Below are positions 1 to 9,200 of a stretch of 64,000 bases of DNA, in pieces. The notes under the pieces are model-generated. The model was not told where the DNA came from. It saw only the letters and a program-made list of their open reading frames with translations, and did not search any database. Origin of the DNA: Croceicoccus gelatinilyticus (lineage in GTDB: Bacteria > Pseudomonadota > Alphaproteobacteria > Sphingomonadales > Sphingomonadaceae); contig NZ_JAHCBF010000003.1 in the NCBI RefSeq assembly GCF_018398395.1, positions 310,001-374,000 on the forward strand. The letters are read 5' to 3'. A program made the translations under genes and the position numbers. Positions within the stretch are counted from its first letter, which is position 1, and every line of letters starts with the position of its first letter.

Positions 1-441
1 GCGCATCTGGAGCAGTTGCCGCACCGTGATCTCGCCGCGCGGATCGCCTACCCGCTGCCAGCGCGGAACTGGCGCAGGCTTGTCGAGGGCCAGCGAACCG
101 TCCGCGATCAGCATTCCGATCACGACGCCGGTGACGGTCTTGGTCATCGACCAGCCAACATGGCGCGTCTCGGGCGTATAGCCGTCGGCATAGCGTTCGG
201 CGACGATCTTGCCATCATGAAGGACCAGCAGCGCACGAGTTTCGCCGACGTGGTCTGCAAACACCCCGTCGATGGCGCGGGCCAGCCCTTCGCGCGATGC
301 GCCGGTCTCGCCATCGGCCAGCGAGGCCATCGATTCCGCGCTTGGCGGAGGCAGCGGCTGGGCACCGTCCGTCGCATCGCAGGCGCAAAGCACTGGCAGG
401 CACGCGGCGGCAAGGATAGGAAGCAGGTAACGCGTCTTCAT
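1..441 (-). CDS. Beta-lactamase-family serine hydrolase (N-terminal part)
   Basis: The frame is open from an ATG at 441 down to the left window edge (147 codons seen), so this is the N-terminal part of a longer gene. Residues 1-21 form a lipoprotein-type signal with lipobox LCAC (Cys21). The catalytic S-x-x-K motif of class C beta-lactamase/penicillin-binding-protein-like hydrolases is visible as SMTK at residues 98-101, preceded by the usual strand that ends in LLVLHDGKIVAERY. These proteins are usually exported serine esterases or peptidases of unknown substrate; true beta-lactam hydrolysis is not implied. It is divergent from the small exported protein at 492. The Y-x-N and K-T-G motifs lie outside the window. 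Confidence 0.85.
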   Translation of the reverse strand, partial: MKTRYLLPILAAACLPVLCACDATDGAQPLPPPSAESMASLADGETGASREGLARAIDGVFADHVGETRALLVLHDGKIVAERYADGYTPETRHVGWSMTKTVTGVVIGMLIADGSLALDKPAPVPRWQRVGDPRGEITVRQLLQMR

Positions 442-491
442 TGCGCGCGTGATCGACCAAGTCCCCCGTTCAAAGCAAGTCGCCAGTCCGG

Positions 492-872
492 ATGCCCCCA
501 AGCAAATCACCTCAATCCGCAAAAACGCCGGCCCGCAAACACGCCACGCGCCAACCCGCTCGCAAGGGGGGGAGAGCGGCGCTGCTGATCGCGGCAGTCG
601 TCGCCGTGGTTCTGGCCTGGGGCTGGACGCCGTTGACCGCGCAGGCCGAAGCGGGGACGGCGTACGGCGCGCGGGTTGCCTGTTCGTGCCGCTATGTCGG
701 CGGTCGCGAGCTGGGGGACTGCGAAAAGGACTTCCTCGACGGGATGGGCATGGTCTCGCTGTCAGAGGATGACGTCGACCGCTCGGTCACCGCCAGCGTG
801 CCGCTGATCGCCAGCACGACCGCGACGTATCGCGAAGGCTGGGGCTGTGTGCTGGAAGCTTACGAGGACTGA
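492..872 (+). CDS. Unknown membrane-anchored small protein with four cysteines
   Basis: 126 residues and no family I can name. Residues 1-29 are basic and Pro/Ser-rich. Residues 30-44 are a hydrophobic segment, giving a single anchor or uncleaved signal. The rest should be periplasmic, with Cys64, Cys66, Cys77 and Cys119. It is divergent from the serine hydrolase gene that starts at 441, an arrangement that suggests a shared control region of about 50 bases. Its 3' end overlaps the tail of the opposite-strand gene at 860-1924 by 13 bases. Codon use is typical of the surrounding genes, which supports it as real. Confidence 0.6.
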   Translation: MPPSKSPQSAKTPARKHATRQPARKGGRAALLIAAVVAVVLAWGWTPLTAQAEAGTAYGARVACSCRYVGGRELGDCEKDFLDGMGMVSLSEDDVDRSVTASVPLIASTTATYREGWGCVLEAYED

Positions 873-1924
873 TCCGGCTTCCACGCTCCGGACGGCAGGT
901 CTTCCTGCGGGATGCAACGCTCTCCGGGACCAAGTCCCTGATAGACAGGCCCGTCGGGCGCGCCATAGGGCAGGGGCGGAGGCGGCATCGGCGGGATCGA
1001 CCGTTCGCAGGCGAGGCGGGTGCGGCCTTGCTTCGTGCAGGCGGCAACCTGCTCTTCCAATGCTTCGGCCATGCGGTCGCGGACCAGCCGCTGCTGCTCG
1101 GTCAGCGCCGCGCGGTTGGCGGCGGCCTGTTCTGCAGTCAGGTCGCAGACCGGCGTCCGGCCAACCCCGCTGACCTGAACGACATCGCTATTCCCGCCGC
1201 ACTGGAGGCGCAGGGCCTTGAGCGCGGCTTCGTCCTCGACCGGCGGATCGATCCAGATCTCCCCCACTTCGCCGACGCGTAGCTGCTGCAGTCCAAAACG
1301 CCCGACGACCAGCCAGCCCACGCTATCGACGTAGATCCCGTTTGCCCGCGGTCCCAGCAGGACAACCGGCCCCTTCACGCTGCCTAGGCGCAGGCATCCG
1401 CGGGACAGGACTAGCTTCGTCTGCTCCGGTCCCCTCCGCCCCAGCTCCGAACTTGCGATGTCGACCGTGACCAGGTGTTCTTCCGGTCTGCCGGGGTCTG
1501 CGAAGGCGATAACGCGCACGGCATCGCCGACCTTGCCGATCAGCTTCTCGCCTCGAGCCTCGCGGGACCATGCTTCGGTCAGGCTCCACGGTCCGTCCCA
1601 GCGACCCGTACCCGCACTCTCCAACTGGGCTGTCGTGCCGTAGAGCGTGGGCGCATCCTCGATCGTGCCGAATGCGAAGAGATCGCCGAAACCGTCCGGC
1701 TCCAGCGTCACGTCATTGGGAAGTGATCCGCTGCGCTCGGGTGCCTGGAGGTGGATATTCGCCGGCAATGTGGGCTGTTCATACCGCCGGTGCCCGATCT
1801 GGAACGGGTCCAGCCATGCCAGCAGGGCGATCACCACCCACGATGCGATCAGCAGGCCGAGCCAGGTGCTCCTGCTTTTCCGGTCGGCCTCTAGCCTGAG
1901 ACCTTTTCGGTATCCTCGATCCAT
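860..1924 (-). CDS. Unknown single-pass membrane protein
   Basis: 354 residues without a recognised domain. A basic N-terminus is followed by one transmembrane helix at about residues 20-38. The long C-terminal part should be periplasmic and ends in a Pro-rich tail. A short helical, charged stretch at about residues 260-300 contains many Ala, Arg and Gln. The chosen ATG lies inside the 3' end of mnmA (34-base overlap, same strand), so the two are probably co-transcribed. I cannot assign a function. The 3' end overlaps the convergent gene at 492-872. Confidence 0.6.
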   Translation of the reverse strand: MDRGYRKGLRLEADRKSRSTWLGLLIASWVVIALLAWLDPFQIGHRRYEQPTLPANIHLQAPERSGSLPNDVTLEPDGFGDLFAFGTIEDAPTLYGTTAQLESAGTGRWDGPWSLTEAWSREARGEKLIGKVGDAVRVIAFADPGRPEEHLVTVDIASSELGRRGPEQTKLVLSRGCLRLGSVKGPVVLLGPRANGIYVDSVGWLVVGRFGLQQLRVGEVGEIWIDPPVEDEAALKALRLQCGGNSDVVQVSGVGRTPVCDLTAEQAAANRAALTEQQRLVRDRMAEALEEQVAACTKQGRTRLACERSIPPMPPPPLPYGAPDGPVYQGLGPGERCIPQEDLPSGAWKPDQSS

Positions 1925-3063
1925 CCGCCGCCGACGACCCTTTCCCCCGCGTAGAAAACCGCGGCCTGTCCGGGGGCGACACCGTATTCGGGATTATCGA
2001 AAACCACGCGGACAGTGGCGTTACCGCCAAGGTCGCCTTCTATCCGGCAAGGCACCGGCTTCGCAAGAGACCGAACTTTTACAGCGAGTTGCGTGTCCGG
2101 CATCGGCCCGATGCGGTTGGTCTCGACCACTTCCATTGCGGTCACGGCCAAAAGTCGCTTGGGCCCGACTATCACGGCCTGACGCTCCGCATCGATGTCG
2201 GTGACGTAGAGCGGTTCGGCCTGTCCGCCGATCTCCAGCCCGCGGCGCTGGCCGACGGTGTATTGGATGATGCCCTTGTGCGTGCCCAGTTCCTCACCCG
2301 TCTGGGCATGGACGATGGGGCCGCTAGTGCCCGCCTCGGGACGCAGCTTCTTGACCAGCGAGGCATAGTCGCCCTCGGGCACGAAGCAGATGTCCTGGCT
2401 GTCGGGCTTTGCCGCGACACCAAGGCCAAGCTCGGCTGCGATTTCGCGCACTTGCGGCTTGGGCAGGCCGCCCAGCGGAAAGCGCAGGAAATCGAGCTGC
2501 TCGTTGGTCGTGCCATAGAGGAAGTACGACTGGTCGCGCGCCGGATCGGCGGCGCGGTGCAGTTCGGGGCCGTTTTCGCCCATGACGCGCTGAACGTAGT
2601 GGCCGGTGGCAAGGCAATCTGCGCCCAGTTCGCGCGCCATGCGGAACAGGTCGGTGAACTTAACGCCCATGTTGCAGCGGATGCACGGGATCGGGGTGCG
2701 CCCGGCCATGTATTCGTCGGCAAAGCGGTCGATCACGTCTTCGCGGAACTGGCTTTCATGGTCGAAGACATAATGCGCGATGCCCAGCCGGTCGGCCACT
2801 TCACGCGCATCGCGGATGTCGTCACCGGCACAGCAGGCACCCTTGCGCTTCACTGCCTCGCCGTGATCGTAAAGCTGGAGCGTGACGCCGATGACTTCGG
2901 CCCCGCTTTTCGCCGCGAGTGCCGCGACGACTGAACTGTCCACCCCGCCCGACATGGCGACCACGATCCGGCGCGCGGAAAGCGGCTGCTCGAGCTGGAA
3001 AAGCCCGGCAAGGTCGGTCGCCGAAGGGGCGGCGGGGGGATTGGTCACGGTCTGTCCGGTCAT
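1891..3063 (-). CDS. mnmA: tRNA-specific 2-thiouridylase MnmA
   Basis: MnmA adds sulfur to C2 of the wobble uridine (U34) of tRNA-Lys, -Glu and -Gln in the cytoplasm, using ATP and a persulfide relay. The ATP-pyrophosphatase PP-loop SGGVDS is at residues 38-43. The catalytic cysteine pair is Cys130 (in PCIRCN) and Cys226 (in DSQDICFV), and the family sequence ATGHYV follows. The length of 390 aa fits alphaproteobacterial members. An upstream ATG at 3093 would add ten unconserved residues; I prefer 3063 because MTGQTV precedes the usual short Pro/Ala-rich lead. The next gene on this strand (860-1924) overlaps its 3' end. Confidence 0.95.
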   Translation of the reverse strand: MTGQTVTNPPAAPSATDLAGLFQLEQPLSARRIVVAMSGGVDSSVVAALAAKSGAEVIGVTLQLYDHGEAVKRKGACCAGDDIRDAREVADRLGIAHYVFDHESQFREDVIDRFADEYMAGRTPIPCIRCNMGVKFTDLFRMARELGADCLATGHYVQRVMGENGPELHRAADPARDQSYFLYGTTNEQLDFLRFPLGGLPKPQVREIAAELGLGVAAKPDSQDICFVPEGDYASLVKKLRPEAGTSGPIVHAQTGEELGTHKGIIQYTVGQRRGLEIGGQAEPLYVTDIDAERQAVIVGPKRLLAVTAMEVVETNRIGPMPDTQLAVKVRSLAKPVPCRIEGDLGGNATVRVVFDNPEYGVAPGQAAVFYAGERVVGGGWIEDTEKVSG

Positions 3064-3200
3064 GTCGCGGCTGCCCCTACACGTTTCCGGCACGGGGCAA
3101 AAGGCGTGGTCGAGGGTGGGGGAGCTGGCTGGAAAGATTAAGCATTATCCCTAATGACTTATGAAGCCCGCGTTTAGGCTTTCTTGACCAAGCCGGGTGC

Positions 3201-3650
3201 ATGGTCACCGACATGTTCGAGAATCTTCCCAATCTGCCAATGGACGGGGCAACGGAAGATAACCGCGGGACGACCCGGCGGATCGACTGGCATGCCCTGC
3301 TCTCCAGACTGCAAGCGGAACGCGATTTGCGCGCCTCTCTGGAGGACGGCCTCGACCGCCGCGGGCTTGCGACACTCATCACCGAAGGCAGCTTCGATCC
3401 CCATGCGGCAGAGATGCTGTTCGCGCTTGCCGCGGGGGCAGGCGTGCCCGGCGACACGCCGGAGCGGCGGTTCCTGCCCGAGGATCTGGCCGCGCTTTCA
3501 CAACAGGTAGCGGGCGCGCCATCGCGTTTACGCAATCCTAAGTCTTCCGATTGTAAGAATCCGTCACAAACGGCGGAACACGTGGCCAGCGATGGCTTCG
3601 ACTTCGAGGTCTCCCCCAAGGCCTCGCCGTCGTCTGAAGGGAACGTTTGA
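3201..3650 (+). CDS. Unknown 149-aa protein upstream of sciP
   Basis: No recognised domain. The central part (about residues 28-100) is predicted helical, with a repeated heptad-like pattern of Leu and charged residues (WHALLSRLQAERDLRASLE). The C-terminal 45 residues are Ser/Pro-rich and probably disordered. No signal peptide or membrane segment is seen. The stop is 8 bases before the sciP start on the same strand, so the two are probably one transcript. This placement suggests, but does not prove, a cell-cycle related role. An alternative start is the ATG at 3213. Confidence 0.55.
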   Translation: MVTDMFENLPNLPMDGATEDNRGTTRRIDWHALLSRLQAERDLRASLEDGLDRRGLATLITEGSFDPHAAEMLFALAAGAGVPGDTPERRFLPEDLAALSQQVAGAPSRLRNPKSSDCKNPSQTAEHVASDGFDFEVSPKASPSSEGNV

Positions 3651-3658
3651 GGACGTAG

Positions 3659-3958
3659 ATGATCGAGAACCAGGACATCAAACCTGCGATGGTAATCGGC
3701 CCGCTTGGCGAGCCTCTGACGCTGGACGACTTGCCGCCCGCGTCGACCAAGCGCTGGGTCGTTCGCCGCAAGGCGGAAGTGGTCGCGGCCGTGAATGGCG
3801 GACTGCTGACCATCGATGACGCGTGCAAGCGTTACGACCTGACTCTCGAGGAATTCGCGTCCTGGCAGCGTGCTGTCGAACGGTCCGGCATGAAGGGCCT
3901 GCGCGTCACGCGGATCCAGCACTATCGCGACCTCTACGAACGGCAGATGAAGTACTGA
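3659..3958 (+). CDS. sciP: CtrA inhibitor SciP (DUF1153)
   Basis: 99 residues, matching the DUF1153 family closely. This is SciP of Caulobacter, a small helix-turn-helix protein that binds CtrA and DNA and blocks CtrA-dependent transcription, restricting the G1 programme. The conserved core is visible: VIGPLGEPLTLDDLPP, then RWVVRRKAEVVAAV, then an HTH-like stretch LTIDDACKRYDLTLEEFASW and a C-terminal LRVTRIQ. It has the full length of the family. A purine-rich GAGGACG stretch lies just before the ATG. The gene marks the organism as an alphaproteobacterium. Confidence 0.93.
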   Translation: MIENQDIKPAMVIGPLGEPLTLDDLPPASTKRWVVRRKAEVVAAVNGGLLTIDDACKRYDLTLEEFASWQRAVERSGMKGLRVTRIQHYRDLYERQMKY

Positions 3959-4058
3959 CGCAACGGTACTTGGGTCGCGAAACGCGTTAACCAATCCACC
4001 GCAGGAACCGGTTCTGATCGAAGGCGTTTTCCTCTCATTCGGAGAAGAGGAGGACGCT

Positions 4059-4316
4059 TTGGATTGGATTCTCGCAATTATCGTGGGCGGTATCGCCGGC
4101 TGGCTCGCCAGCATGGTCATGAACCGCGATGCCTCGATGGGCATTTTCTGGAACATCGTCGTCGGCGTGATCGGTGCCGTGATCGGCAAGTTCGTGCTGG
4201 GCCTGCTCGGCATTGCCGGCGGTGCGACCTGGCTGCTGTGGTTCATCAGCGCGCTTGTCGGTGCAGTGATCCTGCTCGGCATCGTGAACATGGTGCAGCG
4301 CGGACGCGTTCGCTGA
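4059..4316 (+). CDS. GlsB/YeaQ/YmgE family stress-response membrane protein
   Basis: 85 residues, almost entirely hydrophobic, with three predicted transmembrane helices separated by short Gly-rich turns (IIVGGIAGWLASMVM, IVVGVIGAVIGKFVLGLLG, LLWFISALVGAVILLGIV). This is the transglycosylase-associated (Tag) protein fold in name only; members are stress-induced inner-membrane proteins of unknown function. The start is a TTG at 4059, chosen because a strong AGAAGAGGAGG ribosome site ends seven bases upstream and because the family begins with MDWIL. It stands alone; hairpins follow at 4330-4350 and 4380-4404. Confidence 0.88.
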   Translation: MDWILAIIVGGIAGWLASMVMNRDASMGIFWNIVVGVIGAVIGKFVLGLLGIAGGATWLLWFISALVGAVILLGIVNMVQRGRVR

Positions 4317-4379
4317 CTGATACTATCGTCCGGGCGAGTTGTGCGCCCGGGCCTTAGACTGTAACATATGAAAATAAAT

Positions 4380-4404
4380 CCGGCCTGCCGTTTCGGCGGG
4401 CCGG
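4380..4404 (+). terminator. Hairpin downstream of the GlsB-like gene
   Basis: An 11-base inverted repeat (CCGGCCTGCCG / CGGCGGGCCGG, one G-T pair) around a 3-base loop is followed by TTCTCG. Another hairpin, CCGGGCG/CGCCCGG, lies at 4330-4350. Neither has a clean T-run, so termination efficiency is uncertain. Confidence 0.5.
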
Positions 4405-4450
4405 TTCTCGTGTATCAGCCTCCTGTATGGCCGCGTGGCGACCATGACTC

Positions 4451-4479
4451 TTGCTCAAGGTGAGTTATACGAGTAATAC
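4451..4479 (+). promoter_or_regulatory. Probable sigma-70 promoter of the RND efflux operon
   Basis: TTGCTC (4451-4456), a 17-base spacer and TAATAC (4474-4479) give a near-consensus vegetative promoter. The predicted transcript start is about 45 bases before the ATG of the adaptor gene at 4533. Confidence 0.55.
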
Positions 4480-4532
4480 AGCGTCGTTCACAGCGAACCG
4501 ACGATGATGGAGAGCGCCGTCCGGCCAGGCCT

Positions 4533-5741
4533 ATGAAGTACGATTCCATGTCCAATAGCGGCCCGGTTGAGCCTGCTGTGATCGATCCCTACGCAGAATC
4601 GATCGATGACGCGCCTGCACGTGAACGGCGTCGCAAGCAGATCGTGATCGCGGCGATTATCGTCGGGGCCTTGATCGCCATCATCGCCCTGTTTTACGCG
4701 ATGAGCGGCGCGGACGAGGCGGCGCTGACATCCGATGATGGTGAGCAGATCCCCGCCGTCACGGTGATCGTGCCGGGCAGCAACACCGTACTCAGCGAAA
4801 TCAACGCCAGCGGCACACTGGCCGCGCGCCGCCCGATGCCTGTCGGCGTCGTTGGCGAAGGCGGCCAGATAACCGACATTCGCGTCGACGAGGGCGACTG
4901 GGTTCGTGCAGGCCAGGTCCTCGCCGTGATCGAGCGGTCCGTCCAGAGCCAGCAGGTGCAGGCACAGGCCGCGCAAGTCGAAGTGGCGCGTGCCGACGCA
5001 CAACTGGCGCAAAGCAATCTCGACCGCGCGCTCCAGCTCGTAGACCGCGGCTTTATCTCCAAGGCCGATGTCGACCGGCTGACCGCGACCCGCGATGCCG
5101 CAAGGGCACGTGTGCGCGTTGCCGAAGCCCAGCTTGGCGAACTGCGCGCGCGCAATGCCCGGCTCAACATCGTGGCTCCGGCTGGCGGCTTCGTACTGGA
5201 ACGCAACGTCGAACAGGCTCAGGTCGTCGGTGGCGGTTCAGGTCCGCTGTTCCTGATTGCGCGAGGCGGTGAGATGGAACTGGCCGCGCTTGTCGGCGAA
5301 AGCGACCTTTCCCGCCTTTCCGTCGGTTCGACGGCGGAAGTGAAGCCCGTCGGTTCGGACAAGACTTTCACTGGCCAGATCTGGCAGCTTTCGCCCACGA
5401 TCGACGAAGGGTCCCGGCAGGGCGAGGCGCGCATCGCTCTTGATTATGACCGCGCTCTGCGTCCGGGTGGCTTTGCCACGGCGTCGATCGGCACGGGCGG
5501 CGTCGATGCACCGCTGTTGCCGGAATCGGCGATCCAGAACGACGACCAGGGCTCGTTCGTCTTTGTCGTCGACAAGGACGACAAGGTTCAGCGTCGTAAC
5601 ATCAAGACGGGACTGGTTACCGATTCCGGTATCACCATCGTCGAAGGGCTGACCGGGGACGAGAAGGTGGTCCTTCGCGCAGGCGGCTTCCTGTTCGAAG
5701 GCGACAAGGTGAAGCCTAGCCTTTCCAAGCCCGGGTCGTAA
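4533..5741 (+). CDS. RND efflux periplasmic adaptor (membrane fusion protein)
   Basis: 402 residues. It links an inner-membrane RND pump to an outer-membrane channel. The N-terminal helix at about residues 34-57 anchors it. It is followed by the first half of a lipoyl/barrel-sandwich domain (VVGEGGQITDIRVDEGDWVRAGQ), a long alpha-helical hairpin rich in Ala/Gln (QSQQVQAQAAQVEVARADAQ), the second lipoyl half (IVAPAGGFVLERNVEQ), a beta-barrel and a membrane-proximal domain. It lies 12 bases upstream of the pump gene and is certainly co-transcribed with it. No outer-membrane partner is nearby, so a shared TolC-type channel is likely. Substrate unknown. An alternative start is the ATG at 4548. 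Confidence 0.93.
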   Translation: MKYDSMSNSGPVEPAVIDPYAESIDDAPARERRRKQIVIAAIIVGALIAIIALFYAMSGADEAALTSDDGEQIPAVTVIVPGSNTVLSEINASGTLAARRPMPVGVVGEGGQITDIRVDEGDWVRAGQVLAVIERSVQSQQVQAQAAQVEVARADAQLAQSNLDRALQLVDRGFISKADVDRLTATRDAARARVRVAEAQLGELRARNARLNIVAPAGGFVLERNVEQAQVVGGGSGPLFLIARGGEMELAALVGESDLSRLSVGSTAEVKPVGSDKTFTGQIWQLSPTIDEGSRQGEARIALDYDRALRPGGFATASIGTGGVDAPLLPESAIQNDDQGSFVFVVDKDDKVQRRNIKTGLVTDSGITIVEGLTGDEKVVLRAGGFLFEGDKVKPSLSKPGS

Positions 5742-5753
5742 GGGGCCGGACCC

Positions 5754-8700
5754 ATGAACTTCCGCAACCTGTCCGCGTGGTCGATCCGCAACCCGATCGT
5801 CCCGATCGTCATGTTCACGGCGCTTTTGTTCGCCGGCATGTTCTCGTTCGCGCGCATGGACGTGAACAACAACCCGGATATCGATTTTCCGGGCGTGAAC
5901 GTGCGCATCTCGCAGCCCGGCGCCGCGCCGAGCGAGATCAACACCCAGATCACCCAAAAGGTCGAGGCGGCGGTTCGTTCGATCAACGGTGTCGATGAAA
6001 TCCAGTCGACCGCGAGCGAGGGGTCGAGCAGTACGTTCGTTCAGTTCGAACTGGGCATCGACCCGAACGAGGCGACGAACGAGGTTCGCAACACGATCGA
6101 TCAGATCCGAAGCGATTTGCCCGACGGCATTCTTGAACCGCAGGTTTCGAAAGTCGACATCGCGGGCGGCCCGATCGCTTATTTCGCGATCTATGCCGAC
6201 GACATGACGATGGAGCAGCTGAGCTGGTTCGTCGACGATACGGTTGCGAAACGCCTGCTCGCGATCGAAGGCATGGCCTCGGTCAGCCGTAATGGCGGCG
6301 TCGACCGCGAAATCCGCGTCGTGCTGGATCCTGCCAAGATGATGTCGCTTGGCGTTACCGCGTCGCAGGTCAACGCCGTGCTGCGGCAGGTCAATCTCGA
6401 TGCTGCTGGTGGCCGCGCCGAAATCGCAGGTGCGCGCCAGTCAGTCCGCGTGCTTGGCAATGCCGACGATGCCTATCGGCTTGGTGAAACCCGCATCAAC
6501 CTGTCGGGCGGGCGTATCATCCGCCTGAAGGATGTTGCGACCGTTTCTGACGGCTATTCGGAACAGACCCGCGTCGCGAAGCTGCGCGGCCGCCAGATCG
6601 TGACGTTCAGCCTCGAACGCGCAAAGGGCGCGTCGGAAGTTTCCGTCTATGACGCCGCAGTCGCCGAGCTTGAGAAGATCAAGCAAGAGAACCCGGGAAT
6701 TCACCTCAACCGGCTCTTCACCTCGGTCACTTACACGAAGGACCAGTACAAGAGCTCGATCGAGGCCCTTGTCGAAGGTGCGCTGCTGGCGATCATCGTC
6801 GTCTTCTTCTTCCTTCGCGACTGGCGCGCGACGATCATCAGCGCGATCGCGATCCCGCTATCGGCGATCCCGACGTTCTTCTTCATGGACCTGATGGGGT
6901 TTTCGCTGAACATGCTGTCGCTCCTGGCGCTCAGCCTTGTTGCGGGCGTTTTGGTCGATGACGCGATCGTGGAGATCGAAAATATCGTGCGCCATATGCG
7001 CATGGGCAAATCGGCCTATCAGGCGTCGATCGACGCTGCCGACGAAATCGGCCTAGCTGTCGTTGCGACCACGATGTGCATCGTGGCCGTATTCCTTCCG
7101 GTCGGCCTTATGCCGGGTATCACGGGGCAGTTCTTCAAGAACTTCGGCCTGACGGTCGTTGCCGCCGTGCTGACCAGTCTTGCCGTGGCGCGCATGATCA
7201 CTCCGATGATCGCCGCCTATTTCCTGCGTGCGAAGGGTCATGCGGAACATGGTGGGGGCAAGATGATGGACACTTACATGCGTGTCCTTCCCTTCATGTT
7301 GGACGAAAGCAAGGCAGAGGCGCGCAAGGCTCAGCCGTCGCGGGCTGTCGAAATGTTCGTCCCGGCCTTCCTACTGGCGGCGTTCGTCTTTGCGATCGGT
7401 GCATCTTTCGGAATCGCCACGGGTGATTTTGGCGACACGTGGGGTGCATGGCTGGCAGGTGTCGGCGGCGTGCTTCTCACGACCGCGGCTGTTGCGGGCA
7501 TTGCCGGCGCTGCTCTTTTCGGCATCAGTTTCCTGATCGCGATGCTCGTTCGCATGACACGCGGCGGCGCAGGCCCGATGGCGCGTCTGCGCGGGTTCGG
7601 TCACCGTGCCTATGCACGCCTGTTCGATCACCGCTTCTGGGCTTTTGTCGGCGGCATCGGCGCGCTGGTGCTGACCGCGATCCTGCTCGTCACCCTGCCG
7701 CAGCAGTTCCAGCCCGAAACGGACCAGGACACCAGCCGCATCCGCATCGAAATGACGCCCGGCACCACGCTTGAACAGACGGTGGCGGTTGCCGACATCA
7801 TCTCGGACAAGCTTTACGAACAGCCCGAGGTCGAGCGTGCGCTGATGTCGATCTACGAGGGTAGCGGCAATCTTTACATCGCGCTCAAGGACGACCGCGA
7901 CACGACGAGCATCGAGTTCGAAGATCGCCTGACGCCCTGGCTGCAGGAAATCCCCGACGCGCGTGTCAGCTTTGCGTCGCAATCGGGTGGTTTCGGTTCG
8001 GGCCGCGATATCACGGTCATGCTGTCTGGTTCGGATTCGGATCAGCTGGAGGCGGTGGCCAACCAGATCGTCGACGAAATGCGCGGTCTGAGCTCGATCG
8101 TCGCACCGCGGATCGAGGCTGACCTGCAGCGGCCGGAACTGATCATCACGCCGCGGCCTGACCTTGCCGCGCAGCTTGGTGTGACGACCGCCTCGCTCAG
8201 CCAGGCGATCCGCATCGCCACGATTGGTGAGATCGATCAAAACGCGGCCAAGTTCTCGCTTTCCGATCGCCAGATTCCGATCCGCGTCATTCTCGCCAAG
8301 GAATCGCGTCAGGACATCTCTACGATCGAGAACCTGCCGATCCCGACCGCCAATGGTGGTTCGGTGCCGCTGGGCCGTGTTGCCGATGTCAGTTTCGGCG
8401 CCGGACCGACCCAGATCCAGCGCTTCAACTTGTCGCGCCGCGTCCTGATCGGTGCGGACATGGCTGATGGCCAGGTCAAGGGCAACGTGATGGCGGAAAT
8501 CGACAAGCTGCCCACGATGCAGAACCTGCCGACGGGGGTCTCGACTCCGCCGGTCGGCGATGACGAGTGGCAGCAGGAAATGATCCAGAGCTTCATCGCT
8601 GCGGTCATCACCGGCATCTTCCTGGTCTTCGCGGTGCTGGTCCTGCTTTACAAGCGCATCATCTCGCCGCTCGTGAACATGACTTCTATCCTGCTTGCCC

Positions 8701-9200
8701 CCTTGGGCGGCCTCTTGCTGCTCTGGTTCATGGGCCTATTCGACAAGAACCTCGGTATCATCTCGATGCCGGTCTACATCGGCTTGTTGATGTTGCTGGG
8801 CATCGTCGCCAAGAACTCGATCCTGCTTATCGACTTTGCGATCGAGGAAATGGAAGCCGGCGTCGACAAGAAGGAAGCGATTGTCGATGCAGGCCACAAG
8901 CGTGCGCAGCCGATCGTGATGACGACGGTCGCCATGGCCGCAGGTATGGTTCCGACGGCCCTTTCGCTTAGCGGTGACAGCGCTTTCCGTGCACCGATGG
9001 GTACGGTCGTGATCGGCGGCCTGATCCTGTCGACGATCCTGACGCTCGTCATCGTGCCGGCTGGCTTCTCGCTGGCGGACGGCTTCGAAAAGCGCGTTGG
9101 TCCCAAGCTTCGCCAGTGGTTCCTCACTTACCGTCCGGGTGACGAGCACGGACTGCGCGACGATGCGGTTGGCGGGGATCGGCCCGCGCCTGCCGAATGA
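5754..9200 (+). CDS. RND efflux pump inner-membrane permease (AcrB/HAE1-like)
   Basis: 1148 residues. It is a proton-driven exporter of the RND superfamily, acting as a trimer with the adaptor encoded just upstream. Visible features are the N-terminal helix (IRNPIVPIVMFTALLFAG), porter-domain blocks, the TM4 proton-relay motif GVLVDDAIVEIENI, and the C-terminal half with LGIVAKNSILLIDFAIEEM and MTTVAMAAGMVPTAL. It is about 100 residues longer than usual. The excess sits at about residues 505-620, between the two halves, and holds extra hydrophobic segments. Substrates may be drugs, solvents or lipids; there is no linked regulator to say which. Confidence 0.94.
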   Translation: MNFRNLSAWSIRNPIVPIVMFTALLFAGMFSFARMDVNNNPDIDFPGVNVRISQPGAAPSEINTQITQKVEAAVRSINGVDEIQSTASEGSSSTFVQFELGIDPNEATNEVRNTIDQIRSDLPDGILEPQVSKVDIAGGPIAYFAIYADDMTMEQLSWFVDDTVAKRLLAIEGMASVSRNGGVDREIRVVLDPAKMMSLGVTASQVNAVLRQVNLDAAGGRAEIAGARQSVRVLGNADDAYRLGETRINLSGGRIIRLKDVATVSDGYSEQTRVAKLRGRQIVTFSLERAKGASEVSVYDAAVAELEKIKQENPGIHLNRLFTSVTYTKDQYKSSIEALVEGALLAIIVVFFFLRDWRATIISAIAIPLSAIPTFFFMDLMGFSLNMLSLLALSLVAGVLVDDAIVEIENIVRHMRMGKSAYQASIDAADEIGLAVVATTMCIVAVFLPVGLMPGITGQFFKNFGLTVVAAVLTSLAVARMITPMIAAYFLRAKGHAEHGGGKMMDTYMRVLPFMLDESKAEARKAQPSRAVEMFVPAFLLAAFVFAIGASFGIATGDFGDTWGAWLAGVGGVLLTTAAVAGIAGAALFGISFLIAMLVRMTRGGAGPMARLRGFGHRAYARLFDHRFWAFVGGIGALVLTAILLVTLPQQFQPETDQDTSRIRIEMTPGTTLEQTVAVADIISDKLYEQPEVERALMSIYEGSGNLYIALKDDRDTTSIEFEDRLTPWLQEIPDARVSFASQSGGFGSGRDITVMLSGSDSDQLEAVANQIVDEMRGLSSIVAPRIEADLQRPELIITPRPDLAAQLGVTTASLSQAIRIATIGEIDQNAAKFSLSDRQIPIRVILAKESRQDISTIENLPIPTANGGSVPLGRVADVSFGAGPTQIQRFNLSRRVLIGADMADGQVKGNVMAEIDKLPTMQNLPTGVSTPPVGDDEWQQEMIQSFIAAVITGIFLVFAVLVLLYKRIISPLVNMTSILLAPLGGLLLLWFMGLFDKNLGIISMPVYIGLLMLLGIVAKNSILLIDFAIEEMEAGVDKKEAIVDAGHKRAQPIVMTTVAMAAGMVPTALSLSGDSAFRAPMGTVVIGGLILSTILTLVIVPAGFSLADGFEKRVGPKLRQWFLTYRPGDEHGLRDDAVGGDRPAPAE

